Positions 1 through 7,767 of a DNA stretch of 64,000 bases are shown piece after piece. Location of the stretch: assembly GCA_910575555.1 (NCBI GenBank), contig CAJTFX010000004.1, positions 186,001 to 250,000 of the forward strand, given 5' to 3'. The position numbers and the translations under genes were made by a program. Position 1 is the stretch's first letter. The number at the start of each line of letters is the position of its first letter. The notes under the pieces are model-generated. The model had not been told where the DNA came from and ran no database searches. It saw only the letters and a list, made by a program, of their open reading frames with translations. The DNA comes from Lachnospiraceae bacterium. Its GTDB lineage: Bacteria; Bacillota; Clostridia; Lachnospirales; Lachnospiraceae.

Positions 1-594
1 CGGCATTACCATGGGAATGGTCACGTTCCTTAAAATCTGGCCGTTGGTTGCGCCGTCAATCTTCGCTGCCTCAATCAATTCTCCCGGAATGTTCTGAATG
101 CCGGAAATATAAATAATCATCATATAACCGATCTGCTGCCAGCACATCAGAACCACCAGGCCCCAGAACCCGTATGCAGAGCTGTAGGTCAGCGTTTTCT
201 GGAAGTGGGCCAGAATTCCGTTTAACAATAACTGCCAGATATATCCCAGAACGATACCGCCGATTAAGTTGGGCATAAAAAATACGGTCCGGAAAATATT
301 GGTTCCTTTAATTCCCTTTGTTAAAAGCATCGCAACGGTAAATGCAAGCACATTGATCAGCAATACGGACACAATGGTAAATACCGCGGTATACCAGAGG
401 GCATGCCCGAATGTTTTGTCGGAAAATATTTTAAAATAGTTGCTGATACCTACGAATTTCGCATCGGTAACTGTCGTAAACTTGCAGAATGATAAATAGA
501 TGCCCAAAAGAAAAGGAATTATAAATCCAATTGTAAATGCTGCCAGTGTGGGCAGTGCAAAAATTGGAAAATATTTTTTGATTGATTTTTGCAT
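1..594 (-). CDS. Sugar ABC transporter permease, MalF/UgpA type (3' end outside window)
   Basis: Reads from ATG at 594 off the left edge, so about 198 residues are visible. It starts MQKSIKKYFPIFALPTL and has several hydrophobic membrane segments. Near the visible end is the cytoplasmic EAA loop of binding-protein-dependent permeases (GELIEAAKIDGA), which contacts the ATPase. A clear GGGAGGT ribosome site precedes the ATG. It lies about 120 bases downstream of the binding-protein gene on the same strand, so the two form a carbohydrate importer operon; the second permease probably follows outside the window. The substrate cannot be told from sequence. Confidence 0.9.
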   Translation of the reverse strand, partial: MQKSIKKYFPIFALPTLAAFTIGFIIPFLLGIYLSFCKFTTVTDAKFVGISNYFKIFSDKTFGHALWYTAVFTIVSVLLINVLAFTVAMLLTKGIKGTNIFRTVFFMPNLIGGIVLGYIWQLLLNGILAHFQKTLTYSSAYGFWGLVVLMCWQQIGYMMIIYISGIQNIPGELIEAAKIDGATNGQILRNVTIPMVMP

Positions 595-712
595 AATTTA
601 CCTCCCATGTTTTGAAAATGGGGGTGGCGTTTACCACCCCCGTATTTCTTACCTTTTTCGCTGTCTGAGCTTTTGACGCCCATCTGTCAGCAAATTTGAA
701 TCCGCCGGAATC

Positions 713-2128
713 TTATTCGCTGACTTCCTGAACTTCTGAAGCCCATCCGTCAACAAATGCGCTGACTACAGCATCCCATTCGCCGGTTCCCTGCGCATAC
801 TCAAGCAATGCGCTTCCAACGCCGTTTTTCCAGTTTTCAGAAGGCATTGTGGTGAAGCACCATGCAACTGTCTTATGACCTGCATCAATATCTTCCTGAG
901 AAGCTGCTACCAGTGGGTTTGCAGGCTGATACTCATCTGTGAAAGTGGTAAACGGAGTTACAAATCCCATTTCATCACGGAAGGAGGTACGTCCTTCGTC
1001 GGAGGTGATTACCCATTCCATAAATGCCAGTGTTGCGTCAATGTCTTCCTGAGAAGCGTTCTTATTTACACACCAGTAGTTCTCAGAACCGGTGCAGAGT
1101 CCCTGATTTTCTTCACCCTCTACGCCTATGTAAATGGGCATCATTCCAAGGTCTTCGTCTGCTACTTCGTTGTCTTTGATATCATTGTAAGCCCATGTAC
1201 CGTTCTGATAGAACACTGCTTCGCCCATTGCAAATTCTGCCGCTGCATCTTCGCCGGTGGAGCTGGATAACATGGTGGACTCTACGGTAGAGTCTGTAAT
1301 GTACAGATCCCACATATTTTTGTAATTATCCAGATAAGTTCCTTTAATTGCATCTGTGGAAGTAATGCCGTCTGCTTCATATTCATAGTAAATCGGAAGA
1401 TTTGCCAAATGTGTTTTAAATCTCCAGTCAGAGGAAGAATCCATACCTGCAGAAGTAAATGCGCCAACGATTCCAAGGTCATCTTTCTTAGCCTGAATGT
1501 CATCTGCAACTTCTTTTAATTTGGCAAAGCTGTTGATTTCAGAAGCGTCTTTGATTTTCGCTCCGTCTAAAGCACAGTAGTCAGCTAATAATTTCTTATT
1601 GTAAATCAATCCGTAGGTTTCAATTACATATGCAACGCCCTGCACTTCCCCGGAATCAGCGATCAGCGCAAAATCATCGCTCTTTAAATTCTTATAAACT
1701 GCGCTGTCTTTTAAATCATAGCAGTAATCTTTCCAGGACGCCAGACCAACCGGGCCGTTTACCTGAAACAGAGTAGGCGCTTCGTCCTTTGCCATCTCAG
1801 ATTTCAAAGTGGACTCATAAGTTCCGGAAGCTGCTGTCTCAACTGTTACAGGAACTCCTGTCTGCTCGGTATAAGTCTCTGCCAGGGCTTTCCACTGATC
1901 TGCCTGCTCAGGTTTAAAGTTCAGATAATACACAGCGCCGTCGCCGCTGGCTGCAGCCTGGCTGTCATTGCCTGCTTCTTCTTTATCATCGCTACTGTCA
2001 GTGTCTTCTGTCTGCTTGTCATCTGTGCCTGCATTGCTGCCTGCGCCGCCGTTGTTGGTGCCGCATCCGGCTGCCATGGTTGCTGCCATTGCTGCTGCCA
2101 GCATCAATGATACTAATTTCTTTTTCAT
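713..2128 (-). CDS. Extracellular sugar-binding lipoprotein of ABC transporter (family 1)
   Basis: 471 residues. The N-terminus is a lipoprotein signal: a lysine-rich start, a hydrophobic Ala/Met stretch and lipobox AAGC with the lipidated cysteine at residue 22. An acidic low-complexity linker (about residues 25-62) leads to a solute-binding domain typical of MalE/MsmE family 1 proteins, with the usual C-terminal run of alternating Trp-rich helices. It would capture a sugar or oligosaccharide outside the cell for the permease encoded next. The gene has an AGGAGGA ribosome site and is first in its operon, directly after the promoter and 12-bp operator repeats at 2192-2286. Substrate unknown. 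Confidence 0.92.
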   Translation of the reverse strand: MKKKLVSLMLAAAMAATMAAGCGTNNGGAGSNAGTDDKQTEDTDSSDDKEEAGNDSQAAASGDGAVYYLNFKPEQADQWKALAETYTEQTGVPVTVETAASGTYESTLKSEMAKDEAPTLFQVNGPVGLASWKDYCYDLKDSAVYKNLKSDDFALIADSGEVQGVAYVIETYGLIYNKKLLADYCALDGAKIKDASEINSFAKLKEVADDIQAKKDDLGIVGAFTSAGMDSSSDWRFKTHLANLPIYYEYEADGITSTDAIKGTYLDNYKNMWDLYITDSTVESTMLSSSTGEDAAAEFAMGEAVFYQNGTWAYNDIKDNEVADEDLGMMPIYIGVEGEENQGLCTGSENYWCVNKNASQEDIDATLAFMEWVITSDEGRTSFRDEMGFVTPFTTFTDEYQPANPLVAASQEDIDAGHKTVAWCFTTMPSENWKNGVGSALLEYAQGTGEWDAVVSAFVDGWASEVQEVSE

Positions 2129-2191
2129 CTTACATCCTCCTATAATTTGAAAATTTTACCTTTGAAAACGCCTCCCTCATTTCCCGAGCAT

Positions 2192-2244
2192 GTTCCGGTA
2201 ACATTTCCGGTAACATTTCCGGTATCTTTACCGGTAACGTTTCC
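2192..2244 (-). repeat. 12-bp tandem repeat, likely operator array
   Basis: Four full units and part of a fifth. On the minus strand the unit is GGAAAnGTTACC, with variants GGAAACGTTACC, GGTAAAGATACC and two GGAAATGTTACC. The AAACGTT core resembles LacI-family operators and is partly like a cre site. The array starts at the predicted transcription start, where a repressor would block RNA polymerase. No LacI gene is visible in the window, so the regulator is inferred. Confidence 0.6.
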
Positions 2245-2257
2245 ATCTGATAGGGCT

Positions 2258-2286
2258 AGTATAACCTTTTTCCTACCAAAATGCAA
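2258..2286 (-). promoter_or_regulatory. Sigma-A promoter of the sugar ABC operon
   Basis: On the minus strand, TTGCAT (2286-2281), a 17-base spacer, then TATACT (2263-2258). This predicts a transcript start near 2250, immediately before the 12-bp repeats. Confidence 0.75.
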
Positions 2287-2616
2287 TATGGTTTTTCATT
2301 TTTCTTGTCACTTTGTTAATTGTATACATTTTTTGGTATTGGTTTTTAGCAGATCTATACAATAGAAAGAGATGATTTGAAGAATTTTAGAGGGTAAAAC
2401 GCACTTTGCTTCTTTGGCTTTCAACACAGGCAAACTGCCGGCCTGCCTGCTGGCGCACAAATCACCGGGTATCAGTATATATTTCCGGCGGTTCAATCAC
2501 ATAAAAAACGCTGCCGGAAGATGACAGTTTCTCCATACAGGCTGTGGACTTTTCCCGCAAAACCTGTGTTGTCTTTAAACTTCATCTTCCGCCAGCTTCT
2601 TTCAGCAATTGCTTTT
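2287..2616. other. Intergenic region without a supported gene
   Basis: About 330 bases between the sugar operon promoter and the membrane-protein gene ending at 2617. Short open frames here lack ribosome sites and recognisable content. I see no clear terminator hairpin or RNA structure. Confidence 0.5.
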
Positions 2617-2928
2617 TCAGTAATAAATCACTCCGTACTGCGCATAATAATCCATACAGTATTCTAAGAACCCCATGCCTGCGGCAAAGCAGGTCAGCAG
2701 AAATACCAGAAAAATTGCGCCTTTATCATATTTGAGAACTTCCTCTTCCCCGTCTTTTCTTATGTTAGAGGCCAGCATTTCCCCGCCTAAGGCAATCAGA
2801 ATCAGAGGCCACAGCTTCATAATAACTTCCAGCGACAGGGGCGGATAAAACATATGCACCAGAAATAAAATTCCGAACAGTACCATCAGGATTCCGCAGG
2901 TGACGCTTCCAACTCTTCTGATTCTCAT
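2617..2928 (-). CDS. Small membrane protein, LiaF transmembrane-domain-like
   Basis: 103 residues with about three hydrophobic segments (residues 8-28, 35-52, 72-95). The pattern GILMVLFGILFLV followed by LWPLILIALGG matches the membrane domain seen in LiaF and related cell-envelope stress proteins. Its ATG overlaps the stop of the preceding gene by four bases (ATGA), and it is last in the sigma/anti-sigma operon. That context suggests a role in membrane or envelope stress sensing; exact function unknown. Confidence 0.7.
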   Translation of the reverse strand: MRIRRVGSVTCGILMVLFGILFLVHMFYPPLSLEVIMKLWPLILIALGGEMLASNIRKDGEEEVLKYDKGAIFLVFLLTCFAAGMGFLEYCMDYYAQYGVIYY

Positions 2929-3458
2929 TTCATCAGCTCCTTCCCTTCTTCTTTTTTATCCAGTTCCCGCTTTTTGCCGCGGATTAAATAAAGGCCGCCG
3001 AAAATCAGGAGCAAACCTATGCATACCTGGGGAACATCGGACATAATATGCCAGTAAATATCATTGGGCAGCAGCCAGTTCAGATAATCCATCAGATAAT
3101 TCCATAACATGGAAGCTCCGATGATAATAAGTATCAGCGCCAGAATTGTATTCTGTTTCCGGCTCCACTTCTCCAAGGGCAGCAGCCGTTCCAGATGGAA
3201 TAAATAATCATCCTCCAGGGCATAAAATTCCTCGTCTGACATTCCCCGGATATTGTGTACGTTAAAGAAACTGTAGCACCAGAGAATCGGCAGGATAAAC
3301 AGCACCGGCCCCATGTTCAGAAACGCTGCAAGGAAAATCAATATCCAGAATACGGACATGATGCTTACCCCCTGCTTCATAAATCCCATGTACATTTCTC
3401 CTGCCCCCGGCACCAGCGAAAAGCACAGAGTTAAAAATCCATTTTTCTTTCTCGTCAT
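2925..3458 (-). CDS. Membrane protein of the ECF sigma operon
   Basis: 177 residues. The N-terminal part (FLTLCFSLVPGAGEMYMGF) resembles the glycine/proline-rich turn of TM2-like proteins. Further hydrophobic segments lie near residues 30-65, 100-120 and 140-160, and the tail is charged. A good AGGAGGTAACAAG site precedes the ATG, which overlaps the anti-sigma stop by four bases. Function not recognised. The tight coupling suggests it works with the anti-sigma factor or is a regulon output. Confidence 0.7.
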   Translation of the reverse strand: MTRKKNGFLTLCFSLVPGAGEMYMGFMKQGVSIMSVFWILIFLAAFLNMGPVLFILPILWCYSFFNVHNIRGMSDEEFYALEDDYLFHLERLLPLEKWSRKQNTILALILIIIGASMLWNYLMDYLNWLLPNDIYWHIMSDVPQVCIGLLLIFGGLYLIRGKKRELDKKEEGKELMK

Positions 3459-4153
3459 CTTGTTACCTCCTGATTTCTTTTATTTTCAGATGTATCCCTG
3501 TCTATGCGGAACACTCCGCTGCTGAGCTCATTCAAGATTGTGGTAATCTCTTTGCTTCCCCGGCGCAGCTTACCGGCTATACTTTCCTCCCGCCGCTGTT
3601 CTTCCCCCTTTTCCTGACTCATTTGCTGACTTTCTCCCTTTTCCTGCTCCGTCTGCTGGTTTTCCTGCAGCTGCAAATTGAGCTCCATATGCTGGACATT
3701 AGATGTAAGAGTCAGCAGGAAAATCGAAGCCGCAACCGCAAGCCCCACTTTCAGGCTGTAAATCATAAGCTGTACCTGACGGGAAGTCTCTTTCAGCTTC
3801 ACTGACGCCTGCACATCTAACTGACGGGTTCTGTTTAAGATTTCCTCTTTCAGATACCGGGGCGGTTCTTCCAGAAAAACAGGTTCTTTCTTTTCCGGTT
3901 CCGCTTCCTTTCCGGAAAACAGTTCTCTTCCCGCTTCTTCCAAAAGCCCTTCTTCCATCCAGTTTCCGAACTGCTCTGCGCAAAAGGTACAGGCTCCGAT
4001 ATGGGTGAAAAAATCCGTTTCTTCCCGCCCTTTCAGCCTGCCTTCCTGCCAGTCGCAGAACAGGTCTCTGCTGATATGCATGGTTTTTAACTCAGGTTCT
4101 TTCGGTTCTTTCAGTTGGATCTTCATTCTTTCTTCCGTATGGTTTTTCATCAT
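3455..4153 (-). CDS. Anti-sigma factor with zinc-finger (ZAS) domain
   Basis: 232 residues. A cytoplasmic zinc-binding anti-sigma motif HIGACTFC (H-x3-C-x2-C) lies around residues 50-58. One transmembrane helix (residues about 130-155) follows, then a Gln/Glu-rich extracytoplasmic segment with coiled-coil character. In this family the N-terminal domain binds the cognate ECF sigma factor and releases it on a signal across the membrane. Its start overlaps the sigma stop (ATGA), the classic arrangement for a sigma/anti-sigma pair. The signal is unknown. Confidence 0.85.
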   Translation of the reverse strand: MMKNHTEERMKIQLKEPKEPELKTMHISRDLFCDWQEGRLKGREETDFFTHIGACTFCAEQFGNWMEEGLLEEAGRELFSGKEAEPEKKEPVFLEEPPRYLKEEILNRTRQLDVQASVKLKETSRQVQLMIYSLKVGLAVAASIFLLTLTSNVQHMELNLQLQENQQTEQEKGESQQMSQEKGEEQRREESIAGKLRRGSKEITTILNELSSGVFRIDRDTSENKRNQEVTR

Positions 4154-4695
4154 CCGGCCGCCCTCCCTTCCATTATTTTCCGAATCATTGCTTTGGCCCG
4201 GTAAATCTGGGTCTGAATTGTTTTGATTCCTTTGTCCTGTTCTTCGGCGATTTCTTTTGCCGTTTTCTCCCGGTAAAAATGTTCCGTGGCAACTTCCCTA
4301 TAGGGGCTTTTCAAACTCTGACAGACAGTGTAGACATATTCTTTGGATTCCCGCCTTAAATAAGCTTCCTCCGGGCTTTCTTTGTTATCCTTTAATTCTT
4401 CAAAATACGTATCTTCCTTCGGCTCGCTGCGCCGCTTGGCGCTTTTCAAAAAATCAAGCCCTTTGTTGGTTGCAATCTTGCAGATCCATGCCTTTTCATA
4501 ATCTCTCTGGAAAGTGGCCAGATTCTTATAAACAGATAAAAAAGTTTCCTGTGTCAAATCTTCTGCGTCAAACTGGTTGCCTGTCATTTTAAAGCAAATG
4601 GAGTATACCAGTCTTTCGTAGGTATCCAACAGATAATTAAAATATGCTTCTTTATCGATTTTATCCGCCTCCTTTCCTTTCTCACTATCTGTCAT
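4150..4695 (-). CDS. ECF-type RNA polymerase sigma factor
   Basis: 181 residues as drawn. Sigma region 2 includes MTGNQFDAEDLTQETFLSVYKNL (split at the DAEDLTQ core). Region 4 is a helix-turn-helix near the end (EIAEEQDKGIKTIQTQIYRAKAMIRK). It directs RNA polymerase to stress promoters and is held by the anti-sigma factor encoded next. The start is uncertain. The ATG at 4695 has no ribosome site and sits only six bases from an ECF-like -10 element. A perfect AAAGGAGG lies inside the frame at about 4677-4670, with an ATC codon eight bases after it (4659). See findings. Confidence 0.88.
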   Translation of the reverse strand: MTDSEKGKEADKIDKEAYFNYLLDTYERLVYSICFKMTGNQFDAEDLTQETFLSVYKNLATFQRDYEKAWICKIATNKGLDFLKSAKRRSEPKEDTYFEELKDNKESPEEAYLRRESKEYVYTVCQSLKSPYREVATEHFYREKTAKEIAEEQDKGIKTIQTQIYRAKAMIRKIMEGRAAG

Positions 4696-4700
4696 TTATT

Positions 4701-4730
4701 TATAACGAGGCGGGGATTGGGGTGACTTCA
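4701..4730 (-). promoter_or_regulatory. Candidate autoregulatory ECF promoter
   Basis: On the minus strand TGAAGTCACC (4730-4721) is followed by CGTTATA (4707-4701). From TGAAGT the spacer to CGTT is 17 bases, as for ECF promoters of the TGaaac/CGTc type. It lies directly upstream of the sigma gene, so autoregulation is likely but inferred. Confidence 0.5.
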
Positions 4731-4779
4731 AGTTTTTATAATTTTTTTCTATTTTTATTTTGGGATGTGCGGACAGACG

Positions 4780-4895
4780 TTTTATGTTTGGAAATGGACA
4801 GAGTTGCAGATAGGTTCTTTGGCACACAAACCGGGCAATGTTCCGGCGAACGAACTGTGACTAGAGCGAACTTTTTATATTTGGATACGGACGGA
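4780..4895 (+). repeat. Dispersed intergenic repeat, copy A
   Basis: Shares blocks with the minus strand of 34060-34212: CTTTGGCACACAAACC followed by GGGCA, then CGGCGAAC and AACTG, and ATATTTGGATACGGAC. The two copies are in opposite orientation relative to each other. Non-coding and probably a REP- or MITE-like family. Copy A is more decayed: it lacks the long stem seen in copy B. Confidence 0.6.
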
Positions 4896-5132
4896 ACATA
4901 AATTGTTTGCTGCAGTCTCGTACATCAGTTTTGGAAAAAGAACATTTAAAATTGTACATATACCAAACATTGTTTGGGCTGTGTCATAAATTTTTTTTGG
5001 AGATCTGATATTGTCAATATCACTTTACACTTTTTCTTCACAAAATCTTTAGCTTGATCGATAACAAGAAACTGTTTATAATGTAAGAAATATTACATCA
5101 GATGATGTAGTAGGATTGAGTGAAGCAGGCAG
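4896..5132. other. AT-rich intergenic region, no gene seen
   Basis: About 240 bases of AT-rich sequence between the dispersed repeat and the zinc-ribbon pseudogene. No supported gene. This marks the left edge of a short island whose base composition and content differ from neighbouring housekeeping genes. Confidence 0.4.
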
Positions 5133-5453
5133 GCAATTACATTTGCTGATTTCTCGCCGCTTTTCTGCAACAAAACACTTAAAAATGAGAATTTTTATGA
5201 AGAAATTTTTTGAACATACCAGCGCGCCGTGGATTCGTTACAGCAGCTAAGAATATAAGACAGGCAATGAACGGCCCTCTATATAACTTTCATGCTCACG
5301 GATAAGGACAGCGATATGCGTATGTGCAAACACTGTAAGAAAGCCTTTATCGCAATCCGGAAGGGGAATGAACTTTGCAGTCAAAAGTGTAAGAACCAGT
5401 TTAATGTCTACAAATCAGTAGAAAAGAAGAAAGGAAACAAAAGAGATGATTGA
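5133..5453 (+). pseudogene. Remnant of a mobile-element cargo protein with C-terminal zinc ribbon
   Basis: The gene can be read only by changing frame at least twice. Fragments are TFADFSPLFCNKTLKNENF, then MKKFFEHTSAPWIRY, then KNIRQAMNGPLYNFHAHG, then LTDKDSDMRMCKHCKKAFIA. The first shift is at a run of five T's (about 5194) and the second near 5248. The last part has a zinc ribbon CKHC...CSQKC (C-x2-C, C-x3-C). I recall similar C-termini (DUF6076-like) in proteins of integrative elements of Firmicutes, but cannot confirm. Its stop overlaps the start of the next ORF (ATG at 5446), so the two were once translationally coupled. The 5' end is missing. Confidence 0.6.
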
Positions 5454-5964
5454 AAGCAGAAATGTAAATATCATAACTGATGCGGACGGTAAAAAGCTGG
5501 TCTTGATTAACGATATCCGTTTCAAGGGCAAACGCCAAATTGATTGGGATGATGTAAAACAGTATCTTGAAGGATATGTCGGGGACTATTACGAAATCGC
5601 TGAAAATACAGAGCATATTTTTATCGGGAGTGAACTACCGGAAGAATACACGGAATCAGAAAGCCGGAAAAGCCTTATGGGTGCAAATGCAAAAGCGAAA
5701 GCAAATGCCGCTACTGCGATACCTGAACTGATACAGATAGCATCTAATCCAGCTTTTGAAAAAAACCGCAAAGAAAAACATAATAAAAACGCTAAATATG
5801 GCTGGTACAGGTATGATGTCCGCTTTGCCCTCCCCGTCTATGACGAAAATGTGCTTATCAAATACAATATCTTCTATGCCCGTCTTTTGATTAACCATGC
5901 TGAAAATGGCAAGAAATATCTGTATGATATTCTGGCAATAAAAAAAGAAACGAGCAAGCCGTAG
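5446..5964 (+). CDS. Hypothetical protein, mobile-element type (LPD3-like C-terminus)
   Basis: 172 residues, intact. Not firmly recognised. The C-terminal third (YDVRFALPVYDEN ... KKYLYDILAIKKE) looks like the large-polyvalent-protein-associated domain LPD3 found in phage and conjugative-element proteins; this is from memory. An Ala/Lys-rich linker (NAKAKANAATA) divides it from an N-terminal alpha/beta region that resembles a small nuclease-associated fold. It overlaps the end of the zinc-ribbon pseudogene, has no housekeeping neighbours on its strand, and is AT-richer than the flanks. All of this suggests a relic of an integrated element. Function unknown. Confidence 0.6.
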   Translation: MIESRNVNIITDADGKKLVLINDIRFKGKRQIDWDDVKQYLEGYVGDYYEIAENTEHIFIGSELPEEYTESESRKSLMGANAKAKANAATAIPELIQIASNPAFEKNRKEKHNKNAKYGWYRYDVRFALPVYDENVLIKYNIFYARLLINHAENGKKYLYDILAIKKETSKP

Positions 5965-6105
5965 CAAGATGTACGGTGAAAACCCATTTCTTATTGTCAA
6001 TAATAAGCCATTTTTTCCGCTCTGTCAATCCCCGATTTAGAATTTTTCAATATCACACATTAGCATTTTTAATGCAATGGGGTTAACCACTTCATAGCAT
6101 GAACT

Positions 6106-6981
6106 TTAAAAATCCGAGATCAGTTTTTTGGCAATTTCCACCGCTGACGGAGTAGCGGCAAGGCCTCCTTCTCCGGTTTCTTTCAGAGAGCAGGGCAGGG
6201 CCATTCCGATGGCGCGCATGGCCGAAATCACTTCATCCGGGGGTATCCGGCTGACAATCCCGGCCATGGCCATGTCTGCGCTGCTGACGGCATTTACTGC
6301 GCCAATCACATTCCGTTTTACGCAGGGCACCTCCACCAGGCCGGCCACAGGATCACAGACCAGGCCCAGCAGGCTCTTTAAGGCAATGGCGCTGGCATGG
6401 ATGATTTCCTGATTTCCGCCGCCCATCAGATATGCCAGTCCCCCGGCCGCCATTGCGCTGGCGCTGCCGATTTCTGCCTGGCATCCTCCGGTGGCTCCTG
6501 CCAGAAAAGCCCGTTCTGCAATAACGGTTCCGATCCCGGCAGCGGTAAACATGGCTTCTGTCATCTTCTCATCAGACACATGAAAACAATTCTGATAGGT
6601 CAGAAATACTGCCGGCATCACCCCGCAGGAGCCTGCAGTGGGAGCCGCCACAATCCGTTTCATACATGCATTGGACTCGCCCATTTTCAGCGCTCTTACC
6701 ATCACTTCGCCCATGAAGCTGCCGGAAATGGTTTTCCCGGCTTTTACGGCCTCCTCCATTTTCTGTCCGTCGTTTCCCACAAGGCCGCTGGCGGATTTCA
6801 TTCCGCCGTCGTAAGATTCATCTGCGCTGTTCATGGCGCTGTACATGGCCTGCATGGCCAAAAAGGATTCCTCCTCTGATACCATGCGTTCTGACATGTC
6901 ATCTTCTAAAACGATGCGGAAAAAAGGCTTTTTCTGCTGTTCGGCCGCTGATACAATTTCCTCCAGTGAATGAAAACTCAT
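6106..6981 (-). CDS. sdaAA: L-serine dehydratase, iron-sulfur, alpha subunit
   Basis: 291 residues from ATG 6981, chosen because GGAGGG lies just before it; a GTG four codons earlier would sit inside that site. Converts L-serine to pyruvate and ammonia with a [4Fe-4S] cluster. Family-typical stretches are visible: AAPTAGSCGVMPAVFL, GGCQAEIGSASAMAAGGL and GLVCDPVAGLVEVPCVKRN, whose cysteines supply the cluster ligands. It lies 31 bases downstream of the beta-subunit gene in the same operon. Length is normal for a separate alpha subunit. Confidence 0.95.
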   Translation of the reverse strand: MSFHSLEEIVSAAEQQKKPFFRIVLEDDMSERMVSEEESFLAMQAMYSAMNSADESYDGGMKSASGLVGNDGQKMEEAVKAGKTISGSFMGEVMVRALKMGESNACMKRIVAAPTAGSCGVMPAVFLTYQNCFHVSDEKMTEAMFTAAGIGTVIAERAFLAGATGGCQAEIGSASAMAAGGLAYLMGGGNQEIIHASAIALKSLLGLVCDPVAGLVEVPCVKRNVIGAVNAVSSADMAMAGIVSRIPPDEVISAMRAIGMALPCSLKETGEGGLAATPSAVEIAKKLISDF

Positions 6982-7012
6982 GGCACCCTCCACTTCTATC
7001 TTTCAGGTTTAA

Positions 7013-7693
7013 TTAAGAACTTTCTTTTTTTGCTTCTTCCAGGCTCAGGTAAGTCACCTTATAGATTCCTTCTAATTTCTCCAGCCACTTAATGGATTCT
7101 CTGGGCACTTCTTTATCGCATTCCAGTACCAGTACTGCGCTTCCGCCCCGCTTATCCCGGTAAAGCTGCATGGTGGCAATATTAACTGATTTATGGGCCA
7201 ACATGGATGTGACTTCCGCCACATGTCCCGGCTGATCCTGGTTTCGGACGATTAATGTGGGGTAATCTCCGCAGAAATTGGCCTCCAGGCCGTCAATTTC
7301 ACAGACTTTAATCCGTCCGCCGCCTAAAGACGACGCTATAAGTTCCAGATGACGTCCTTTAGCTCCAGTCAGCTTCATAAATACGGAATTAGGATGAGCG
7401 TCCTGCAGTTCAATTCCGGCAAAAGAATACGCAAGCCCCAGTTTGTCCGCCCAGGCAAAACTGTCCGGAATCCGCTCATCGTCCGTACTCATTCCCAGCA
7501 GTCCGGCAATCAGAGCCCGGTCTGTCCCATGGCCTTTCCCGGTGGCCAGGAAGGAACCGTGGAGAAAAATTTCCGCCTTCGCCGCAGGTTCATTTAACAG
7601 CCGTCTGGCAATATGGCCGATTCTCACGGCTCCTGCAGTATGGGAACTGGAGGGGCCTACCATCACTGGCCCCACAATATCGAATAAATTCAT
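7013..7693 (-). CDS. sdaAB: L-serine dehydratase, iron-sulfur, beta subunit
   Basis: 226 residues from ATG 7693, preceded by ATAGGAGT. A longer frame upstream has no ribosome site. The N-terminus MNLFDIVGPVMVGPSSSHTAGA is the conserved serine-binding SSHT region (shown in part: GPSSSHTAGA). The C-terminus is an ACT domain (TLIVRNQDQPGHVAEVTSML), which in this family gives regulation or dimerisation. First gene of the sdaAB-sdaAA pair. The flavodiiron gene ends 75 bases upstream on the same strand. Confidence 0.95.
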   Translation of the reverse strand: MNLFDIVGPVMVGPSSSHTAGAVRIGHIARRLLNEPAAKAEIFLHGSFLATGKGHGTDRALIAGLLGMSTDDERIPDSFAWADKLGLAYSFAGIELQDAHPNSVFMKLTGAKGRHLELIASSLGGGRIKVCEIDGLEANFCGDYPTLIVRNQDQPGHVAEVTSMLAHKSVNIATMQLYRDKRGGSAVLVLECDKEVPRESIKWLEKLEGIYKVTYLSLEEAKKESS

Positions 7694-7767
7694 GTTTACT
7701 CCTATCCTGCAGCCTTTCAGAATATTTTTCAAAAAAATTCTGACGGCGCTCTCAGGCACTTCCATGG

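Noticed and set aside
2308-2735. Short open frames between the sugar operon and the membrane-protein operon
   Set aside because: Low-complexity and lacking ribosome sites; they overlap the sugar promoter or the true membrane gene.
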